Assembly: GCA_026706325.1 (NCBI GenBank)
Contig: JAPOYZ010000354.1
Coordinates: 1-6,177, forward strand
Origin: Candidatus Aminicenantota bacterium
Lineage (GTDB): Bacteria > Acidobacteriota > UBA6911 > RPQK01 > JAJDTT01
Reading direction: 5' to 3'
Length of the DNA stretch: 6,177 nucleotides
Under the pieces are notes generated by a model. It did not search any database. It saw only the letters and a list, made by a program, of their open reading frames with translations, and was not told the origin of the DNA. Both the position numbers and the translations under genes were made by a program. Of this stretch, positions 5,687 through 6,177 are shown in pieces. How positions within the stretch are numbered: the first letter of the stretch is position 1; each line of letters starts with the position of its first letter.

Positions 5687-6177
5687 GTGAGTTCCATTCC
5701 CATCAAGCAACTGCTGGACGCCGGTGTCCATTTCGGGCATCAGACAAGGCGCTGGAATCCGAAGATGAAGCCGTTCATTTTCGGCCAGCGAAACGGCATC
5801 CACATCGTCGATCTCCGCACCACGCTCCGGTATTTCAAACGGGCCATCGATTTCCTCGTCGAGCGGAGCATCCGGGGGAGTTCCGTGCTGTTCGTCGGCA
5901 CCAAGAGACAGGCTCAGGACACCATTGAACGGGAAGCCCAGAGATGCGAGGCCCACTATGTCAACAACCGTTGGCTTGGTGGTCTCCTGACCAATTTCGC
6001 GACCGTCCGGAACAGCATCAAGCGATACAAGGATCTGGAAGAAAAACGGGTCAACGGATTCTACGACAAGCTCTCCAAGAAGGAAGTGGCGCGGCTGGAG
6101 CGGGAACGCAAAAAGCTGGACAAGAATCTGCGCGGCATCAGGGACATGGAGCGGCTCCCCGACATCCTCTTCGTGGT
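5687..6177 (+). CDS. rpsB: 30S ribosomal protein S2, C-terminus cut by the window edge
   Basis: The frame opens with GTG 14 bases after the rpsI stop and runs off the window with 163 complete codons, of about 240-290 usual. AGGGAG at 5675-5680 lies six bases before the GTG. The protein reads MSSIPIKQLLDAGVHFGHQT, with S2 motifs GVHFGHQTRRWNPKMKPFIF (13-32), FVGTKRQAQ, NNRWLGGLLTNFATVRNSIK and, at the edge, GIRDMERLPDILFVV. S2 is a late-assembling small-subunit protein that helps bind S1. The close spacing means rpsB is cotranscribed with rplM and rpsI and lacks room for the long leader that regulates rpsB in E. coli. tsf is the likely next gene, outside the window. Confidence 0.97.
   Translation, partial: MSSIPIKQLLDAGVHFGHQTRRWNPKMKPFIFGQRNGIHIVDLRTTLRYFKRAIDFLVERSIRGSSVLFVGTKRQAQDTIEREAQRCEAHYVNNRWLGGLLTNFATVRNSIKRYKDLEEKRVNGFYDKLSKKEVARLERERKKLDKNLRGIRDMERLPDILFV

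Overview
This is a GC-rich bacterial window with two divergent transcription units. A structured RNA and promoter region of about 300 bp separates them. The left unit (minus strand, about 1-4513) reads pilN, pilO, pilP, pilQ, an M24B Xaa-Pro peptidase, accB, and probably the first codons of accC at the window edge. The right unit (plus strand, 4809 to the window end) reads rplM (L13), rpsI (S9) and the first 163 codons of rpsB (S2).

Two things point to a Gram-negative lineage of the Acidobacteriota / former Deltaproteobacteria type. The window encodes an outer-membrane secretin with its inner-membrane alignment proteins. A type IV pilus assembly cluster also runs into a proline peptidase and the biotin carboxyl carrier gene. 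I recall that order from Geobacter-like and acidobacterial genomes. Ribosomal genes in the order rplM-rpsI-rpsB fit Acidobacteriota, and also Bacteroidota, for which the base composition fits less well. The phylum is inferred, not proven.

The Pil proteins should form the periplasm-spanning part of a type IV pilus machine: PilN/PilO as inner-membrane coiled-coil partners, PilP as periplasmic connector and PilQ as outer-membrane pore. The set looks reduced. There is no pilM upstream of pilN, PilN lacks the N-terminal PilM-binding motif, PilP is short and has no lipobox cysteine, and PilQ lacks AMIN domains. The peptidase has all five metal ligands. AccB has the canonical biotinylation motif and a Pro/Ala-rich linker.

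The most interesting part is the intergenic region. Positions 4553-4720 fold back on themselves almost end to end: a 23-pair closing stem, a 13/12-nt internal bubble, a 14-pair second stem, further pairing and an apical hairpin, all concentric near position 4636. Every non-Watson-Crick position in the three main stems becomes G.U only if the minus strand is the RNA. This argues for a real minus-strand RNA of about 168 nt. Its architecture resembles 6S RNA, the RNA-polymerase-binding regulator. Next to it, a TTGACA-N18-TAGATT promoter for the ribosomal operon carries a perfect 7-bp-arm palindrome centred exactly in its spacer.
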